Assembly (NCBI RefSeq): GCF_037892425.1
Contig: NZ_JBBKTT010000001.1
Location: 1,798,001-1,862,000 of the forward strand
DNA length: 64,000 nt
From: Lacibacter sp. H375
GTDB lineage: Bacteria > Bacteroidota > Bacteroidia > Chitinophagales > Chitinophagaceae
Reading direction: 5' to 3'
A program made the translations under genes and the position numbers. The notes beneath the pieces are model-generated. The model did not search any database and was not told where the DNA came from. It was given only the letters and a program-made list of their open reading frames with translations. This document shows positions 28,526 through 38,160 of this stretch, one piece after another (within the stretch, counting starts at the first letter, position 1; each line of letters begins with the position of its first letter).

Positions 28526-29089
28526 ATGCAAAATCCCCGTCTCGCAGGTCGTTATGCAAAGTCTCTGGTTGATCTCGCACAAGAGAGAAATGAACTGGAA
28601 GCGGTGTATGCCGATATGAAATACTTGCAGGATGTGTGCAAGAAAAGTAAGGAGTTTACAAATGTATTGCGCAGCCCTGTTATTAATGCTGATACCAAAG
28701 AGAAGATCGTGAACGAGATCATCATCAAAAACATCAGCAAGCTTTCTTCTGCGTTTGTAAACCTGATCGTAAAGAAAGGTCGTGAAAAAACATTACCTGA
28801 AATTGCACATGCTGTTATTGATCAGTACAACGAAATAAAAGGTATTCATAAAGTAAAGCTCATTACTGTTTCTCCTGCAAGTGAAGAATTAAAAACAGCT
28901 ATTGCAAATAAAGTGAAAACAGATGCAAAGCTTGCACATGTGGAACTGGAGAATGTGGTGAACGAAGCAATTATTGGTGGCTTTCAACTCGAGTATAATG
29001 GCAACCTGGTAGATGCAAGCATTGCACGTGATTTGAGAGATATCCAGAAGCAATTCCAGAAAAATACATACATCAGAAACATCAGATAA
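28526..29089 (+). CDS. atpH: F-type ATP synthase subunit delta
   Basis: The 187-residue protein starts NPRLAGRYAKSLVDLAQE, the usual delta (OSCP) beginning, and has the helical N-domain followed by the C-terminal block IGGFQLEYNGNLVDASIARDL. It holds the peripheral stalk on top of F1. It is located 64 bases after atpF and 58 bases before atpA. Confidence 0.94.
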   Translation: MQNPRLAGRYAKSLVDLAQERNELEAVYADMKYLQDVCKKSKEFTNVLRSPVINADTKEKIVNEIIIKNISKLSSAFVNLIVKKGREKTLPEIAHAVIDQYNEIKGIHKVKLITVSPASEELKTAIANKVKTDAKLAHVELENVVNEAIIGGFQLEYNGNLVDASIARDLRDIQKQFQKNTYIRNIR

Positions 29090-29147
29090 AATTCAATTGT
29101 AAACTTTCCTCACAATTCAAAAGAGCGTGGGGGCTAAATAAAGCGTC

Positions 29148-30728
29148 ATGGCAGATATTAAACCGGATGAGATTTCAGCGATACTTCGCCAGCAGTTAAG
29201 CAACTTTAACGTTGGTGCTGATTTGGAAGAAGTAGGTACCGTATTACAAGTGGGTGATGGTATTGCCCGTGTATATGGATTGAACAACGTTCGCTACGGT
29301 GAACTGGTAGAGTTCGACAATGGTGTTCGTGCCATTGCCCTCAACCTTGAAGAAGATAACGTTGGTGTGGTATTGATGGGTGAAGGAAAAGGTATCAAAG
29401 AAAGTTCTACTGTTCGCCGTACAGGTCAGATCGCCTCTATTAAAGTTGGTGAAGGTATGAGCGGCCGTGTAATTAACGTTTTGGGCGAACCAATTGATGG
29501 TAAAGGTCCTCTCGTTGGCGAATTGTATGAAATGCCATTGGAGCGTAAGGCACCTGGTGTAATCTTCCGTGAGCCGGTAAAAGAACCTCTGCAAACAGGT
29601 ATCAAGGCCATCGATGCGATGATCCCTATCGGTCGTGGTCAGCGTGAGTTGATCATTGGTGACCGTCAGACTGGTAAAACTGCAATTGCAGTTGATACCA
29701 TCATCAACCAAAAAGAATTCTACGAAGCAGGTAAGCCTGTATATTGTATATATGTTGCGATTGGTCAGAAAGCATCAACTATTGCCGGTGTGATGAAAAC
29801 ATTGGAGGATAATGGTGCAATGAAGTACACAACAATTGTTGCGGCTTCTGCAAGTGATCCGGCTCCTCAGCAGTTCTATGCTCCTTACGCTGGTGCTGCT
29901 ATTGGTGAATACTTCCGTGATACCGGACGCCCAGCTTTGATCATTTATGATGATCTTTCTAAACAAGCCGTGGCTTATCGTGAAGTATCATTGTTGCTGA
30001 AACGTCCTCCGGGTCGTGAAGCATATCCTGGTGACGTATTCTATCTCCACAGTCGTTTGCTTGAGCGTGCTGCGAAAGTGATCAACGATGACAGTGTTGC
30101 AAAGAACATGAATGATATACCTGACAGCATTAAACACCTTGTAAAAGGTGGTGGTTCATTAACTGCATTGCCGATCATTGAAACACAAGCGGGTGACGTA
30201 TCTGCATACATTCCTACAAACGTGATCTCAATTACTGATGGTCAGATATTCCTGGAAGGTAACTTGTTCAACGCAGGTATCCGTCCGGCGATCAACGTAG
30301 GTATTTCTGTAAGCCGTGTGGGTGGTAACGCTCAGATCAAATCAATGAAGAAAGTTGCAGGTACCCTGAAACTTGATCAGGCTCTTTACCGTGAGTTGGA
30401 AGCCTTCTCTAAGTTTGGTGGTGATATGGATGCTGCTACCAAATCTGTAATTGATAAAGGTGGACGTAACGTGGAAATTCTGAAGCAGGCACAATACACT
30501 CCGTACAAAGTAGAAAATCAAATTGCGATCATCTACTTAGGTACAAATGGTTTATTGAATGCCGTTCCGGTACGTAAGATGAAAGAATTTGAAGAACATT
30601 TCTTACATGAAATGGAAACCAAATTACCGGATGTATTGGCTGAATTTAAGAAAGGTGCATTACCTGAAGATGGCATTAAGAAAATGGTGGATATGGCAAA
30701 CAGCCTTATTCCTCAATACAAAGCATAA
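29148..30728 (+). CDS. atpA: F-type ATP synthase subunit alpha
   Basis: This 526-residue subunit of F1 has the Walker A GDRQTGKT at residues 171-178, the [23 protein letters not shown] block and the alpha signature [14 protein letters not shown]. The subunit binds ATP in a non-catalytic site and forms the hexamer with beta. It is the last gene of this operon: a terminator at 30754-30783 follows, and neither atpG (gamma) nor atpD-atpC is present in the window. They must be encoded elsewhere. Confidence 0.97.
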   Translation: MADIKPDEISAILRQQLSNFNVGADLEEVGTVLQVGDGIARVYGLNNVRYGELVEFDNGVRAIALNLEEDNVGVVLMGEGKGIKESSTVRRTGQIASIKVGEGMSGRVINVLGEPIDGKGPLVGELYEMPLERKAPGVIFREPVKEPLQTGIKAIDAMIPIGRGQRELIIGDRQTGKTAIAVDTIINQKEFYEAGKPVYCIYVAIGQKASTIAGVMKTLEDNGAMKYTTIVAASASDPAPQQFYAPYAGAAIGEYFRDTGRPALIIYDDLSKQAVAYREVSLLLKRPPGREAYPGDVFYLHSRLLERAAKVINDDSVAKNMNDIPDSIKHLVKGGGSLTALPIIETQAGDVSAYIPTNVISITDGQIFLEGNLFNAGIRPAINVGISVSRVGGNAQIKSMKKVAGTLKLDQALYRELEAFSKFGGDMDAATKSVIDKGGRNVEILKQAQYTPYKVENQIAIIYLGTNGLLNAVPVRKMKEFEEHFLHEMETKLPDVLAEFKKGALPEDGIKKMVDMANSLIPQYKA

Positions 30729-30753
30729 GTATATAGAATGAAGTGAAATAAGA

Positions 30754-30783
30754 AAGGGAGTCGAAAGACTCCCTTTTGTTTTA
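30754..30783 (+). terminator. Terminator of the ATP synthase operon
   Basis: AAAGGGAGTC (30754-30763) pairs with GACTCCCTTT (30768-30777) around a GAAA tetraloop and is followed by TGTTTT. It lies 26 bases past the atpA stop. Confidence 0.9.
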
Positions 30784-30836
30784 TAGTTGTGGCTTTGCAA
30801 TTTTTCCGTTGTATTTGTTTTGTCGGTAACAGCAGG

Positions 30837-32207
30837 TTAGTCTTTCAGAAATTTCAAACTCGAGATAATATTATGTGCAACTTTTCTTCCTTGCCAAAAT
30901 CCTCTCTCAATTGAAATGCGGTAATGAATACCTCCATATAAGCGTGACCAACCTGCTTCTTCTCCAGCTGCACGAAATGAGTTGAAGGAGCGTGGAGGTT
31001 GTTTGCTCCCCACAGGATTGGTTGTTTCATAAATATAAAATGTACTGTCAGTAAAAGAATAATTGTCACCAAATATTGCTGTCATTGCTTCTGCGTTGGC
31101 AGAAGATAAGGTAGCATGACCGGCAGGATATTCAGGATGTGGTGCACCAAGGAGAGGAAGAAATGGTTGCCCGATCACATCATCGTAATTAAATGGTCGT
31201 GCTAAAAGATATTTGTATTTGTCTTGCCAGGTGCTGATTGTAATGTCAACATCAATAATACCACCTAAAGCATAAGCAAGCGCTGCAACATCAAGAGTTG
31301 CGTGTTCTTTTTGTAACACTTGTCGTAAGATGCTTACGTAATGACCGGGAGTACTTGTGCCCGGAAAATCTCTCCACCAAAATGCCATTTTGTATTCGTC
31401 TTGAGAAGTGGTAGGCTTTGCATTGATCACTTCAATAGTCATTGCTGCGAGCTCATCATATGGTGGAGGAGGTAAAGCAGCGCCATCGCCACTGTTAGCT
31501 ACTAACCGACGCAAATTTCCAATATATGGTAAACTATGTACGGGCAATGGATTTGGGGCGGTCCAATAGATTCCACCACTTTTACCAATGGGAGCCGTGT
31601 AAGGGTTATTTATAGTGTGATGACCATCTGTATCAGCCCAATTAAACACAGCTTTTGCTACTGCCTGTCCAAATTCAACTGAACGATGAATGACTGCAGC
31701 ATCGGCTTCATTACTGTACTGAGCAAGCAGTTTTGCTTCCAGCTCATCCATGGCTGCTTTGTTTTCTGCTGTTGCTGAAGGAAAAAGTTTTTTGTTCATA
31801 TATGCCAATGCTGCGTTGGCACTTGCAGCCCAATGATAACCCGCACCCGGTTTTGTTTTGGGCAAACCAGTAAGCCCGTTTAGTTGGGACGCAATTGATT
31901 GATAGGCCGGCATACCCGGAACTACTGCTTCATATAAAGCTATACCGCTGTAGGCATAATGACGTGAGTAAGCCACATTACCAATAATGCCCGGGTACTT
32001 ATACATCTGCCACACCTGCATGTTCATCCATTTAATCGCAACATCGGCGGAAAATGTTTTGGTTTGTTGCAGGTGTCCCTGATCGCTGTTTCTCAAGGTG
32101 ATTTTGGATGAAGTTTCCTTACCTGAAACAGACGTTTCCTTCTGGCAAGAGTAATGGAAGAACATTAGCGATGAAAACAGAGATGCGTAAAGAATTTTCT
32201 TTTTCAT
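30837..32207 (-). CDS. Vanadium-dependent haloperoxidase/PAP2 family lipoprotein
   Basis: The 456-residue product has a lipoprotein-like signal (Cys21 after FFHYS). The three PAP2/vanadate-binding motifs are visible: KYKYLLARP (K-x6-RP), PEYPAGHATLSSA (P-x-GH) and SRLYGGIHYR (SR-x5-H). Proteins of this type are either phosphatases or vanadium haloperoxidases; the long N-terminal region and the YPAGHA form are closer to the haloperoxidase branch. It is likely exposed on the periplasmic or surface side of a membrane. It lies convergent to the ATP synthase operon, in the place where atpG would be expected. Confidence 0.85.
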   Translation of the reverse strand: MKKKILYASLFSSLMFFHYSCQKETSVSGKETSSKITLRNSDQGHLQQTKTFSADVAIKWMNMQVWQMYKYPGIIGNVAYSRHYAYSGIALYEAVVPGMPAYQSIASQLNGLTGLPKTKPGAGYHWAASANAALAYMNKKLFPSATAENKAAMDELEAKLLAQYSNEADAAVIHRSVEFGQAVAKAVFNWADTDGHHTINNPYTAPIGKSGGIYWTAPNPLPVHSLPYIGNLRRLVANSGDGAALPPPPYDELAAMTIEVINAKPTTSQDEYKMAFWWRDFPGTSTPGHYVSILRQVLQKEHATLDVAALAYALGGIIDVDITISTWQDKYKYLLARPFNYDDVIGQPFLPLLGAPHPEYPAGHATLSSANAEAMTAIFGDNYSFTDSTFYIYETTNPVGSKQPPRSFNSFRAAGEEAGWSRLYGGIHYRISIERGFWQGRKVAHNIISSLKFLKD

Positions 32208-32614
32208 AATGAAGTGTTTTGTAATTGGTGATATATAGTTTGATGATGAATATTTTTTACATCGATAACATATAAATAAGGAAGCGTATAATTGTTGTAA
32301 AACTTAAGTATGCTGCTGGTGCATAGACTGCACCAGCAATTTTTCTTTGGTTCAATTTTTCCGCTTCCCTTATTTCGGTTGCTGATGTTCTGTTTTTTTC
32401 TTCTCTTGAGAAAACAAGATAGAAGCCTCCGTTTTTGTAAGAGATATGCAATCGCTGAACGAACTTATTTTGGAGAAATAAAACATGAGGAAGCGGGCTA
32501 AAGGTTTTAAACGAAGAAAAATGTTGTTTGTCGGAAATTCAGGTATTTAGTCTATTTCAGCTTTCCTTATTGAAATGATCCTGCGTAATTGTTTAACTTG
32601 TGTAAGACAAGAAA
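32208..32614. other. Intergenic region with an unattached terminator-like hairpin
   Basis: About 400 bases between divergent genes (haloperoxidase on minus, sensor kinase on plus). Small frames in it have no coding character. It must hold both promoters. The one structure that stands out is the hairpin at 32315-32344, described separately. I see nothing else in it. Confidence 0.4.
32315..32344 (+). terminator. Terminator-like hairpin without upstream gene
   Basis: GCTGGTGCA (32315-32323) and TGCACCAGC (32329-32337) form a perfect nine-base stem with a five-base loop, followed by AATTTTT on the plus strand. No plus-strand gene ends here. It could end a small RNA started in the 100 bases upstream or protect the sensor kinase from read-through. 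Confidence 0.55.
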
Positions 32615-33754
32615 ATGAACTCCTTCCTTTATAACGAATTTATTTTTTCTTCCCGCTATCGTATTTGGCGGCACTTATTTTATTGGACATTTCATGTTGC
32701 AATATGGGCTGCCTTTTGGATGGTGATGGGTGTTCCACTTTCATATGGCCGGCAACTCCTAAATATGGTCATGTGGGTGCCAGCGTTTATTTTATTTGGT
32801 TATCCATTAGTGTATGGCGCTATTCCGCATCTCTTACTAAAGGGGAGAGTGTGGCAGTTTTTTTTGTTCGTATTGTTTTGGGGAGCTGTTGGACTTTATA
32901 TTGATGCGGGCTACAGAAGTTATGTATTAATTCCTGCGCAGGAAGCAATGGGGTTAGATAATATATTGCCAAGAGGACCACTTGCTTTTTGCTATTTGTG
33001 TATGACCACTTCTGCAGCAAGCCCAATGATTATAAAATTTTTTAAGCTGTGGACAATCAAACAAAGAGACTGGATGCGTGCACAGCAGGAAAAAACAACT
33101 GTTGAGCTTCAGTTATTGAAAGCACAGGTGCACCCGCATTTCTTATTTAACACGCTCAACAATATCTACTCTTTTTCACTCGAGAATTCACCCAAAACAC
33201 CCGGGCTTATTTTAAAACTTTCATCGCTGTTAAGTTATATGCTTTACGATTGTAAAACAGATGAGGTGCGACTTGAAAAAGAAATCGACATCATGAAAAA
33301 TTACATCGACCTTGAGCGGGAACGATATGGTAACAAAATTGAAATCTCATGGAGTGTGGAAGGAGAAATTAAGGATAAATTGATTGCACCGTTGTTGTTA
33401 CTCCCGTTCCTTGAGAATGCATTTAAACATGGTGTGTCTGAGCAAATAGAAAAACCGTGGCTTGGTGTTGATATATCGGTACAACAAGGAACGCTTCGTT
33501 GTAAAATCGCTAATAGCAAAAATGAATATGTGCCGGAAAGTGATAAAGGCATTGGCATCGACAATGTGAAACAGCGACTTTCATTTATTTATCCCGGCAA
33601 ACACGAATTAAAAATTAATGATGAAGGAAGTTTTTTTGTAGTATCGATGATGGTGATCTTGGTTGATGAACTTCCTGCCGCTAGTTTTACGTCTGCTTCA
33701 ATGTTCATCCCTCAACCCACACAGCATGAAACTTCGCTGCCTGCTTATAGATGA
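32615..33754 (+). CDS. LytS/YehU-type sensor histidine kinase
   Basis: The 379-residue kinase has four hydrophobic spans in the first ~165 residues, then the His_kinase domain of the LytS type: AQVHPHFLFNTLNNIYS with the phosphorylated His, and LLLLPFLENAFKHGV as the ATP-binding N box, with DKGIGIDNVKQRL near the end. The signal sensed is unknown. Its 3' end overlaps the response regulator start (33726) by 29 bases, so the two are translationally coupled. Confidence 0.9.
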   Translation: MNSFLYNEFIFSSRYRIWRHLFYWTFHVAIWAAFWMVMGVPLSYGRQLLNMVMWVPAFILFGYPLVYGAIPHLLLKGRVWQFFLFVLFWGAVGLYIDAGYRSYVLIPAQEAMGLDNILPRGPLAFCYLCMTTSAASPMIIKFFKLWTIKQRDWMRAQQEKTTVELQLLKAQVHPHFLFNTLNNIYSFSLENSPKTPGLILKLSSLLSYMLYDCKTDEVRLEKEIDIMKNYIDLERERYGNKIEISWSVEGEIKDKLIAPLLLLPFLENAFKHGVSEQIEKPWLGVDISVQQGTLRCKIANSKNEYVPESDKGIGIDNVKQRLSFIYPGKHELKINDEGSFFVVSMMVILVDELPAASFTSASMFIPQPTQHETSLPAYR

Positions 33755-34439
33755 TGAACCGCCGGCATTAAAAGTATTGTCGACCTACATCGCTGCTATC
33801 AATGGCCTTGAGACTGTGGGCCAATGCAGAAATGCGATTGAAGCGTTGAGCATATTACAGCAAAAAACCGTTGATGTTATTTTTCTTGATATAAAAATGC
33901 CACGCATACTTGGTACAGAGTTTCTGAAAAATCTTTCACATCCACCCAAGGTGATCTTTGTTACTGCATACAGGGAATATGCTGTTGATGGTTTTGAATT
34001 AGATGCTGTTGATTACCTTGTTAAACCTGTTTCATTCGAACGTTTTTTTAAAGCCATCACCAAGCTCAATAGAATGATGGGGCAGGAAGTATCCACTGTT
34101 ACAAAAAACGAAACATCTACTTCAGCTGCTTTTGTGTACCTGAAAGTTGATAAGGATATGAAGAAGATCTTTGTGAATGAGATTGATTATATCGAAAGCT
34201 GGAAAGATTATGTAATGGTTTTTCTGAGTGATGGCAAACACTTTCTTGTAAAGCAATCGATCTCTGCCATGGAAAACCTATTATCAGAACATAAGTTTAT
34301 GCGTGTACATCGTTCTTATATGGTATCGTTAAGTAAAATTGCAGGCTACAATGGATTATCAGTTCAGCTGGCGCAAAAAGAAATTCCTATTGGCCGGCTA
34401 TATAAACAAACTGTAATGGAACGCTTGCAACTGAAGTAA
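33726..34439 (+). CDS. LytTR-family response regulator
   Basis: The 237-residue product starts at ATG 33726 inside the kinase gene (MKLRCLLIDDEPPA), not at the earlier in-frame ATG 33663, because this gives the standard receiver beginning. Acidic residues are in LLIDDEP, the phospho-acceptor Asp in VDVIFLDIKMP, and Lys in VDYLVKPVS. The C-terminal LytTR domain (about 140-235) has the block YIESWKDYVMVFLSDGKHFLV and MRVHRSYMVSLSKI. It partners the upstream kinase. Its target promoters are not identifiable from this window. Confidence 0.92.
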   Translation: MKLRCLLIDDEPPALKVLSTYIAAINGLETVGQCRNAIEALSILQQKTVDVIFLDIKMPRILGTEFLKNLSHPPKVIFVTAYREYAVDGFELDAVDYLVKPVSFERFFKAITKLNRMMGQEVSTVTKNETSTSAAFVYLKVDKDMKKIFVNEIDYIESWKDYVMVFLSDGKHFLVKQSISAMENLLSEHKFMRVHRSYMVSLSKIAGYNGLSVQLAQKEIPIGRLYKQTVMERLQLK

Positions 34440-34477
34440 GTAACAAAAAAATCCTTAAAAATTGGACCACTTCTTTA

Positions 34478-34909
34478 TTACCGCAGTTTCTTCACCATCT
34501 TAAAATGGGGAATGGTTAACTGGATAAACTCATCACCTTCTATTTTGTAACCCTGTTTCTCAAAAAAATGACAGGTTGTTTTTCTTGAATGCATCATCAT
34601 GGTCTTATACCCACGGTCACGTGCAATATTTTCAGCAAAATTCATGAGTGAAGCACCAATGCCTTTCCCCTGCAGATTATTTTCTACCGCCATTTGGCGT
34701 AACCGTACAGTGGAATTATCAATATGAGTCAGAAAACAACAGCCCAGCATTTTCTCTTCTTCAAAGGCTGCAATTAAAATGTCGTTTTTTTCTTTATCCA
34801 ATTCTTCCGGCGTAAAGTTCAGCCCAAGCGGTTTACGTAGTATCTCATACCGCAAGTTGATCATTTGCCGATGCTCAGCCGTTCCAAAGTCAATTTGTTT
34901 AAGCGCCAT
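34478..34909 (-). CDS. GNAT family N-acetyltransferase
   Basis: This 143-residue protein has the GNAT core: MLGCCFLTHIDNSTVRLRQMAV (beta strands), the acetyl-CoA-binding loop NLQGKGIGASLMNFAE and the later CHFFEKQGYKIEGDEF. Acetyl acceptor unknown. It stands alone, convergent with the LytTR regulator gene with 38 bases between, and without a clear terminator. Confidence 0.88.
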   Translation of the reverse strand: MALKQIDFGTAEHRQMINLRYEILRKPLGLNFTPEELDKEKNDILIAAFEEEKMLGCCFLTHIDNSTVRLRQMAVENNLQGKGIGASLMNFAENIARDRGYKTMMMHSRKTTCHFFEKQGYKIEGDEFIQLTIPHFKMVKKLR

Positions 34910-35083
34910 ATGTAAGTTTAAGCAGGATGAACAAGTTACATTTTTTTATGTAAAAACAAACAGTTGTAACTTACGTGAACAGAAGCTTCATGAAAGCTTA
35001 GCAACTGGGCTTTTTGATATGGTAGTGAAAACCGACTGAAACCTCCTGAAAATGAAGCGTTTCAGACAATTTTACAGGAACGC

Positions 35084-35112
35084 TTGCTAATTGCTTAAAA
35101 ACTCTATTTTTG
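35084..35112 (+). promoter_or_regulatory. Promoter of acpP-fabF
   Basis: TATTTTTG (35105-35112) matches TAnnTTTG and has a TTG core at 35084-35086, 18 bases upstream. The leader to acpP is about 20 bases. Confidence 0.65.
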
Positions 35113-35138
35113 CAACCTGTAACCAAATTATTACGACA

Positions 35139-35375
35139 ATGTCAGACATCGCAGCAAGAGTAAAAAAAATCATCGTTGACAAGTTAGGTGTTGAAGAGTC
35201 AGAAGTGAATCCTGAAGCTTCTTTTACCAATGATCTGGGAGCTGATTCTTTAGACACAGTTGAACTGATCATGGAGTTTGAAAAAGAGTTCAACATCTCT
35301 ATCCCCGATGAGCAAGCTGAAACCATCACGACTGTTGGTCAGGCAGTAACTTATTTAGAAGAACACGCTAAGTAA
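35139..35375 (+). CDS. acpP: Acyl carrier protein
   Basis: This 78-residue acidic helical protein has the phosphopantetheine attachment serine Ser37 in [13 protein letters not shown] 35139 is chosen because the longer frame from 35091 would run into the promoter. It carries growing acyl chains in type II fatty acid synthesis. It is followed by fabF after 46 bases, as in many bacteria. Confidence 0.97.
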   Translation: MSDIAARVKKIIVDKLGVEESEVNPEASFTNDLGADSLDTVELIMEFEKEFNISIPDEQAETITTVGQAVTYLEEHAK

Positions 35376-35421
35376 TTTAATATCGCCAAAAGCGGTATAA
35401 CTAATCTTTCCCAGGCAACTT

Positions 35422-36672
35422 ATGGAGCTCAAACGAGTAGTAGTTACCGGAATTGGTGCCCTTACACCATTGGGCAAAACTCTCGATGAATATTGGGATG
35501 GTTTAACCAATGGTGTATCCGGTGCTGATTTCATCAAGCAATTTGATTGTTCGAAGTTCAAAACACGTTTTGCCTGCGAGGTGAAAGATTTTGACCCCAC
35601 AACTTATCTTGATAAAAAAGAAGCAAGGAAGATCGACCGCTTCACGCAGTTTGCCTTGGTTGTAAGTGATCAGGCAGTACAGGATGCGGGCATAAACAAA
35701 GACAATGTTGATGTAGACAGAGTAGGTGTGATCTTTGCCAGCGGTATTGGCGGCCTCATTACTTTCCAGGAAGAGGTGGTAAACTTTGCCAATGGTGATG
35801 GAACTCCCCGTTTCAATCCCTTCTTCATCCCTAAGATGATTTTGGATATTGCGGCCGGACAAATTTCGATGCGTCATGGTTTTCGTGGTCCAAATTTCGC
35901 TGTTGTATCGGCTTGTGCTTCTTCAACCAACGCCATCATTGATGCTTATGATAATATCCGCCTGGGAAAAGCAGATATTGTTTTAACGGGCGGAAGTGAA
36001 GCAGTTGTAAGTGCAGCGGGTGTTGGTGGATTTAATGCCATGAAAGCATTGAGCGAACGGAACGATGACCCCAAAACAGCCAGCCGTCCGTTTGATAAGG
36101 ATCGTGATGGTTTTGTAATGGGCGAAGGTGCTGGTATGCTTGTGCTTGAAAGTCTTGAACATGCCTTAAAGCGTGGTGCTAAAATTTACTGCGAAATTGC
36201 CGGCGGTGGTGCCACTGCCGATGCGCATCATATTACAGCTCCTCACCCCGAGGGACTTGGTGCAAAAAATGTAATGAGTGCTGCATTAAAAGATGCAGGT
36301 TTGCAGGCGTCTGATATCGATTATATTAACGTACATGGCACTTCTACACCTCTTGGTGATATTGCTGAAACAAAAGCGATCATGAGTGTATTTGGTGATC
36401 ATGCTTACAATCTCAACATCAGCTCAACCAAATCAATGACTGGTCACTGCTTGGGTGCGGCAGGTGCTTTAGAAGCAATAGCATGTGTAATGAGTGTGGT
36501 GCATGATATTGTGCCTCCAACCATTAATCACTTTACTGATGATCCTGAACTTGATTCTAAACTGAACTTCACGTTTAACAAAGCACAGAAACGTACTGTG
36601 CGTGCTGCTTTAAGTAACACGTTTGGCTTTGGTGGACATAATGCTTCAGTGATTGTAAAGAAATATTCCTGA
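35422..36672 (+). CDS. fabF: Beta-ketoacyl-ACP synthase II
   Basis: A 416-residue condensing enzyme. The catalytic set is Cys165 in VVSACASSTN, His305 in INVHGTSTPLGD and His342 in STKSMTGHCLGAAG, as in FabF. It elongates acyl-ACP with malonyl-ACP in fatty acid synthesis. It stands between acpP and rnc; the acpP-fabF-rnc order is conserved in many Bacteroidota. Confidence 0.97.
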   Translation: MELKRVVVTGIGALTPLGKTLDEYWDGLTNGVSGADFIKQFDCSKFKTRFACEVKDFDPTTYLDKKEARKIDRFTQFALVVSDQAVQDAGINKDNVDVDRVGVIFASGIGGLITFQEEVVNFANGDGTPRFNPFFIPKMILDIAAGQISMRHGFRGPNFAVVSACASSTNAIIDAYDNIRLGKADIVLTGGSEAVVSAAGVGGFNAMKALSERNDDPKTASRPFDKDRDGFVMGEGAGMLVLESLEHALKRGAKIYCEIAGGGATADAHHITAPHPEGLGAKNVMSAALKDAGLQASDIDYINVHGTSTPLGDIAETKAIMSVFGDHAYNLNISSTKSMTGHCLGAAGALEAIACVMSVVHDIVPPTINHFTDDPELDSKLNFTFNKAQKRTVRAALSNTFGFGGHNASVIVKKYS

Positions 36673-36747
36673 ATTACTTTAGATTTGTTAGAACATACAT
36701 CTGCCGTAAAGCAATTTGTTTTTGGGTGAATGATGTAATAAACCTGT

Positions 36748-37458
36748 ATGGTGCGGAACTTCGTCCGGCAAATATTACCCGCTAAGAATAAGTTTGAGAG
36801 TAACCTGCGTAATATACTTGGGTATAGTCCGGGCGACCTTAAACTTTACAAAACTGCACTCAGCCATCGTTCCATTAAAGAAGGTAGTGATCAGAACAAT
36901 GAACGGCTGGAGTTTTTAGGCGACGCAGTATTGAGTGCTGTGGTTGCCGATTATCTCTTCAAAAAATATCCATACAAAGGCGAAGGTTTTTTAACAGAGA
37001 TGCGCAGCAAGATGGTGAACCGTGCAACGCTCAATGATATTGCTGTGCGGATGGGGTTGAAGAAGGTAACACTGTATAATAAGGGCGATAACTCACTTAA
37101 GATATCACAGATATTCGGCAATACACTTGAAGCGCTGCTGGGTGCTATTTATCTTGATCTTGGTTATAAAAAAACGCAACGGTGGATCGTCAAGAATGTG
37201 ATTGTCCCGTATTTGTTTATGGAAGATCTTGAAGCACTTGAGATCAATCACAAAAACAAACTCTATGGCTGGGCAAACAAAAATGGCAAGGCACTTGATT
37301 TTGAGACATTGGATGAACGATTAGAAAACGGCCGACGTTTGTTTACCATTGGAGCTGTGGTTGATGGCGAAGTAATAGCCGAAGGCAAAGCCTTCAATAA
37401 AAAAGATGCCAGCCAGATAGCCGCTCAATCGGCTGTAGAAAAACTGGGTATAATTTGA
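36748..37458 (+). CDS. rnc: Ribonuclease III
   Basis: The 236-residue protein has the RNase III nuclease domain with the signature NERLEFLGDAVLS (metal-binding glutamate and aspartate) and GNTLEALLGAIYLDLG carrying the second acidic pair, then a double-stranded RNA-binding domain from about residue 165 to the end. It cuts structured rRNA precursors and other duplex RNA. It begins 75 bases after fabF, in the same direction. Confidence 0.95.
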   Translation: MVRNFVRQILPAKNKFESNLRNILGYSPGDLKLYKTALSHRSIKEGSDQNNERLEFLGDAVLSAVVADYLFKKYPYKGEGFLTEMRSKMVNRATLNDIAVRMGLKKVTLYNKGDNSLKISQIFGNTLEALLGAIYLDLGYKKTQRWIVKNVIVPYLFMEDLEALEINHKNKLYGWANKNGKALDFETLDERLENGRRLFTIGAVVDGEVIAEGKAFNKKDASQIAAQSAVEKLGII

Positions 37459-37482
37459 TTCGGTTTTTTATTCTTTCTGCAT

Positions 37483-37947
37483 ATGACTCCGCTATTTAAA
37501 AAACTCAATTACAAAACGCAGGGTACAATTGTATCCGTTAATCATCCTGACAGTTTTTTGCCCGAACTCAAATCAATTAGTGAAGAAGCAACCATTATTG
37601 ATTCTCTCAGCAAAGTAAAAAAAATTGATTTTGTAATCGTGTTTGCTACAAAACAAAAGGAAGTTGATAAAGCTGCTGAGCAAATTGCAAAGAAAGCAGC
37701 AGACGATGCAGTAATCTGGTTCTGTTATCCAAAAGGAACTTCAAAAAAATATACCTGCGAGTTTAATCGTGATACCGGATGGGCCAAACTTGGTGAACTT
37801 GGTTATGAGCCGGTGCGTGCTGTTGCCATTGATGAAGACTGGAGTGCATTACGTTTTCGCAAGGCCGAAAAAATTAAAACCATGACACGCTCTTTTGCCA
37901 TGACTGAGGTTGGTAAGAAGAAAGTGGCGGCAGCGAAAAAGAAATAA
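37483..37947 (+). CDS. Conserved hypothetical protein (DUF3052-like)
   Basis: This 154-residue soluble protein contains KIDFVIVFATKQKEVDKAAEQ, VIWFCYPKGTSKKY and YEPVRAVAIDEDWSALRFRK, blocks that I associate with the DUF3052 family. The end is rich in lysine and alanine (VAAAKKK). Function unknown. It follows rnc by 24 bases and is closed by a bidirectional terminator shared with tRNA-Ser. Confidence 0.65.
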   Translation: MTPLFKKLNYKTQGTIVSVNHPDSFLPELKSISEEATIIDSLSKVKKIDFVIVFATKQKEVDKAAEQIAKKAADDAVIWFCYPKGTSKKYTCEFNRDTGWAKLGELGYEPVRAVAIDEDWSALRFRKAEKIKTMTRSFAMTEVGKKKVAAAKKK

Positions 37948-37961
37948 TATTGATTTCTGCA

Positions 37962-37994
37962 AAAAAGCTCGGCAGTAAATCTGCTGAGCTTTTT
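37962..37994. terminator. Bidirectional terminator, 154-residue gene / tRNA-Ser
   Basis: AAAAAGCTCGGCAG (37962-37975) pairs with CTGCTGAGCTTTTT (37981-37994; one G-U pair) around a five-base loop, with T runs on both strands. Confidence 0.85.
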
Positions 37995-38000
37995 CTTTTG

Positions 38001-38087
38001 CAGAGAGGAAGGGATTCGAACCCTCGATGCAGTTTCCCGCATACACACTTTCCAGGCGTGCTCCTTCAACCACTCGGACACCTCTCT
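38001..38087 (-). tRNA. tRNA-Ser (anticodon GGA)
   Basis: The 87-base minus-strand gene has a seven-base acceptor stem (AGAGAGG with CCTCTCT) and discriminator G. The anticodon arm CACGC-CTGGAAA-GTGTG reads GGA. The long variable arm is typical of class II tRNAs, and the T arm contains GGTTCGAATCC. The 3' CCA is not encoded. It decodes UCC and UCU serine codons. Confidence 0.96.
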
Positions 38088-38160
38088 TTAAATCCCTGCT
38101 TAAAATAATTCAAGCTAAGTTTCATTTTTTGCAGGGCAGCAAAAATACAGTTTCAGTCTC

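Noticed and set aside
32257-32501. Small frames in the intergenic region before the sensor kinase gene
   Set aside because: They cross the perfect hairpin at 32315-32344, exist on both strands and have no signal peptide or known motif.
37803-38081. Minus-strand frames across the tRNA-Ser region
   Set aside because: They run through the tRNA gene and a terminator and show no protein character.
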